Origin: Rubrivivax sp.
GTDB lineage: Bacteria > Pseudomonadota > Gammaproteobacteria > Burkholderiales > Burkholderiaceae_C
Assembly (NCBI GenBank): GCA_020851615.1
Contig: JADZCL010000386.1
Coordinates: 1-7,973 of the forward strand
DNA: 7,973 nucleotides
Direction of reading: 5' to 3'
Position numbers and translations under genes: made by a program. This document shows positions 6,829-7,973 of the stretch, piece after piece; position 1 is the first letter of the stretch, and each line of letters opens with the position of its first letter. The notes below the pieces were generated by a model. The model was not told the origin of the DNA. It did no database searches and worked only from the letters and a program-made list of their open reading frames with translations.

Positions 6829-7973
6829 TCAGTGCGGCACGAAGTGCTGCTGCGCGATCCAGTCGACGATCGCGTCGGCCAGCGGCCGCAGCGCCGCGGG
6901 GCGGTGGTCGTTGCTGTTGAAGACGATGGCAACCGCCAGCGGCTGGCCGCCAGCGTCGGGCACGACGCCGGCCAGCGAGACGACGTTGCGCAGCCCGCCC
7001 GTCTTCAGCCGTGCGCGGCCCGCCGCCGGTCCCTCGGTCATCCGCCGGCGCAGCGTGCCGTCGACGCCGGCGATCGGCAGGCTGGCCAGGAACTCCGGCG
7101 CCCACCGGCTGGCCAGCCCCGCGCGCACGACGGCCACGAGCTGCAAGGCGGTGATGCGCTCGCTGCGCGAGAGCCCCGAGCCGTTGTCCAGCACCAGGCC
7201 GGTGTCTGCAATGCCGTGCTCGCGCAGCCAGCTGCGCACGGCGCGCTCGGCACGCTGGCGCGTGGGCTCCTCGGGCGCACCCGAGGCGGCCTGTCCGAGC
7301 GCCAGGTAGAGCGTGCGCGTGAAGACGTTGTCTGAGGGCTTGTTGATCGCCCGCACCAGCTCGGCCAGCGGACGCGAGGTGTGTTCGGCAAGCAGCCGCG
7401 CCGTCGGCAACGCGACGCCCTCGCGCACCGCGCCGCGCCAGTGGATGCCAAGCTCATCGGCAAGCTGGCGCAGCAGGCTGGCGATGAAGTCGTCGCGCTC
7501 CAGGACGTTGAGCGCCAGCGTGCGGGCGCAGCCCAGCGGCCAGTCCCCGCGCAGCACGACCTCCTGCTGGCGCAACAGGCCCGCGGGGTGCACGAGCGGC
7601 GGCTGCCAGCCGTCCTCCCAGGTGCTGCAATCGCCTTCGACGAGCTGCATCGCATGGCTGACCCGCACTCCCGCCAGCGGCGTCAGCGGCACCACCTGCA
7701 GGCCGCGTGCGTCGACGAAGAGCTCCAGGCGCAGCAGGTTGTCGTCGACGAGCAGCGCGTCGGGGATGACGTTGTAGCCGAACTCGGTGGCGTCGTCGAA
7801 GGGCGGCGCGCCGATGTCGCTGCGCGTGGGCACGAAGGCGCTGCGATCGAGCACGAGGGCACCGCGCACCTCGACCAGGCCATGTGCGCGCGCACGGCGC
7901 AGCATCTGGCGCAGGGCATCGACGTCGAGGTCCATGTCGGCCTGGCCCTGCAGCACCAGGTCGCCGTGCAGCA
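6829..7973 (-). CDS. dacB: PBP4-like D-alanyl-D-alanine carboxypeptidase/endopeptidase (peptidase S13), N-terminus outside window
   Basis: The frame runs from the right edge (5' end missing) to a TGA whose complement is 6829-6831; about 381 residues are visible. PBP4 enzymes are periplasmic serine DD-peptidases that trim the terminal D-Ala or cut D-Ala-mDAP cross-links. Two of the three catalytic motifs are visible: SDN (the SxN motif, 7327-7335, in INKPSDNVFTRTLYLALG) and KTG (6997-7005, in RLKTGGLRNVVSLAGVV). The GDLVLQGQAD segment at the right edge matches the 'GDL.L.G.GDP' strand just after the SxxK nucleophile region in PBP4, so the SxxK serine and the signal peptide should lie roughly 90-110 codons beyond the edge. 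The ATG at 7956 is internal to this conserved strand and is not the start. Also visible is DNGSGLSRSERITA, a hallmark of family S13. It is convergent with ddpX and therefore transcribed from its own promoter. Confidence 0.93.
   Translation of the reverse strand, partial: LHGDLVLQGQADMDLDVDALRQMLRRARAHGLVEVRGALVLDRSAFVPTRSDIGAPPFDDATEFGYNVIPDALLVDDNLLRLELFVDARGLQVVPLTPLAGVRVSHAMQLVEGDCSTWEDGWQPPLVHPAGLLRQQEVVLRGDWPLGCARTLALNVLERDDFIASLLRQLADELGIHWRGAVREGVALPTARLLAEHTSRPLAELVRAINKPSDNVFTRTLYLALGQAASGAPEEPTRQRAERAVRSWLREHGIADTGLVLDNGSGLSRSERITALQLVAVVRAGLASRWAPEFLASLPIAGVDGTLRRRMTEGPAAGRARLKTGGLRNVVSLAGVVPDAGGQPLAVAIVFNSNDHRPAALRPLADAIVDWIAQQHFVPH
6834..6850. other. Short hairpin at the convergent ddpX/dacB 3' ends
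   Basis: GCGGCAC-GAA-GTGCTGC can form a 7-bp stem (one G-U pair) with a 3-base loop, beginning 5 bases after the ddpX stop and lying within the last codons of dacB. No T-run follows on either strand, so it is not a standard intrinsic terminator. It could mark or protect the 3' end of the ddpX mRNA, or be chance in GC-rich coding DNA. Confidence 0.25.

Noticed and set aside
1..7973. tRNA or rRNA genes, CRISPR arrays, insertion sequences, attachment sites
   Set aside because: I saw no cloverleaf, regularly spaced repeat, transposase motif or paired terminal repeats; coding genes fill nearly the whole window.

Overview
The window is a gene-dense, very GC-rich stretch with strong G/C third-position bias and almost no intergenic DNA. 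Gene content and style (short spacers, ATGA overlaps, a TAGAAT-type -10 close to a start) suggest a betaproteobacterium, probably Burkholderiales. That is a judgement from reading, not a database result.

Layout, left to right. (1) 1-486, +: the C-terminal end of a YddW/DigH-like 'family 10' glycosyl hydrolase, cut by the left edge. (2) 545-3349, +: a complete P-type II (Ca2+-ATPase-like) cation pump. (3) 3350-3489: a 140-bp spacer with a weak hairpin and, at its end, a strong Shine-Dalgarno for the next gene. (4) 3490-4440, +: a BadF/BadG/BcrA-type (N-acetylglucosamine kinase-like) sugar kinase with a TTG start. It overlaps by ATGA with (5) 4437-5225, +: an AmiD/AmpD-like N-acetylmuramoyl-L-alanine amidase with a lipoprotein signal. 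(6) 5226-5293: a short spacer with a TAGAAT -10-like hexamer inside a perfect 15-bp dyad. (7) 5294-6193, +: a LysR-type regulator, overlapping by ATGA with (8) 6190-6828, +: a VanX/DdpX-type D-alanyl-D-alanine dipeptidase. (9) 6829 to the right edge, minus strand: a PBP4/DacB-type D-Ala-D-Ala carboxypeptidase/endopeptidase (peptidase family S13). It converges on ddpX with no base between the two stop codons.

Apart from the cation pump, every enzyme can be assigned to peptidoglycan breakdown or salvage. A DigH-like enzyme would cut denuded glycan strands, the amidase would strip stem peptides from amino sugars, and the PBP4-like enzyme would cut D-Ala-D-Ala ends and cross-links. The dipeptidase would split D-Ala-D-Ala in the cytoplasm, and the kinase would trap a released amino sugar as its phosphate. 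The LysR gene sits within the block and is coupled to the dipeptidase. My main inference is therefore a locally regulated murein-salvage cluster. Each family assignment is well supported by motifs; the joint function and the kinase substrate are inference. I saw no RNA genes, CRISPR, insertion sequences or attachment sites.
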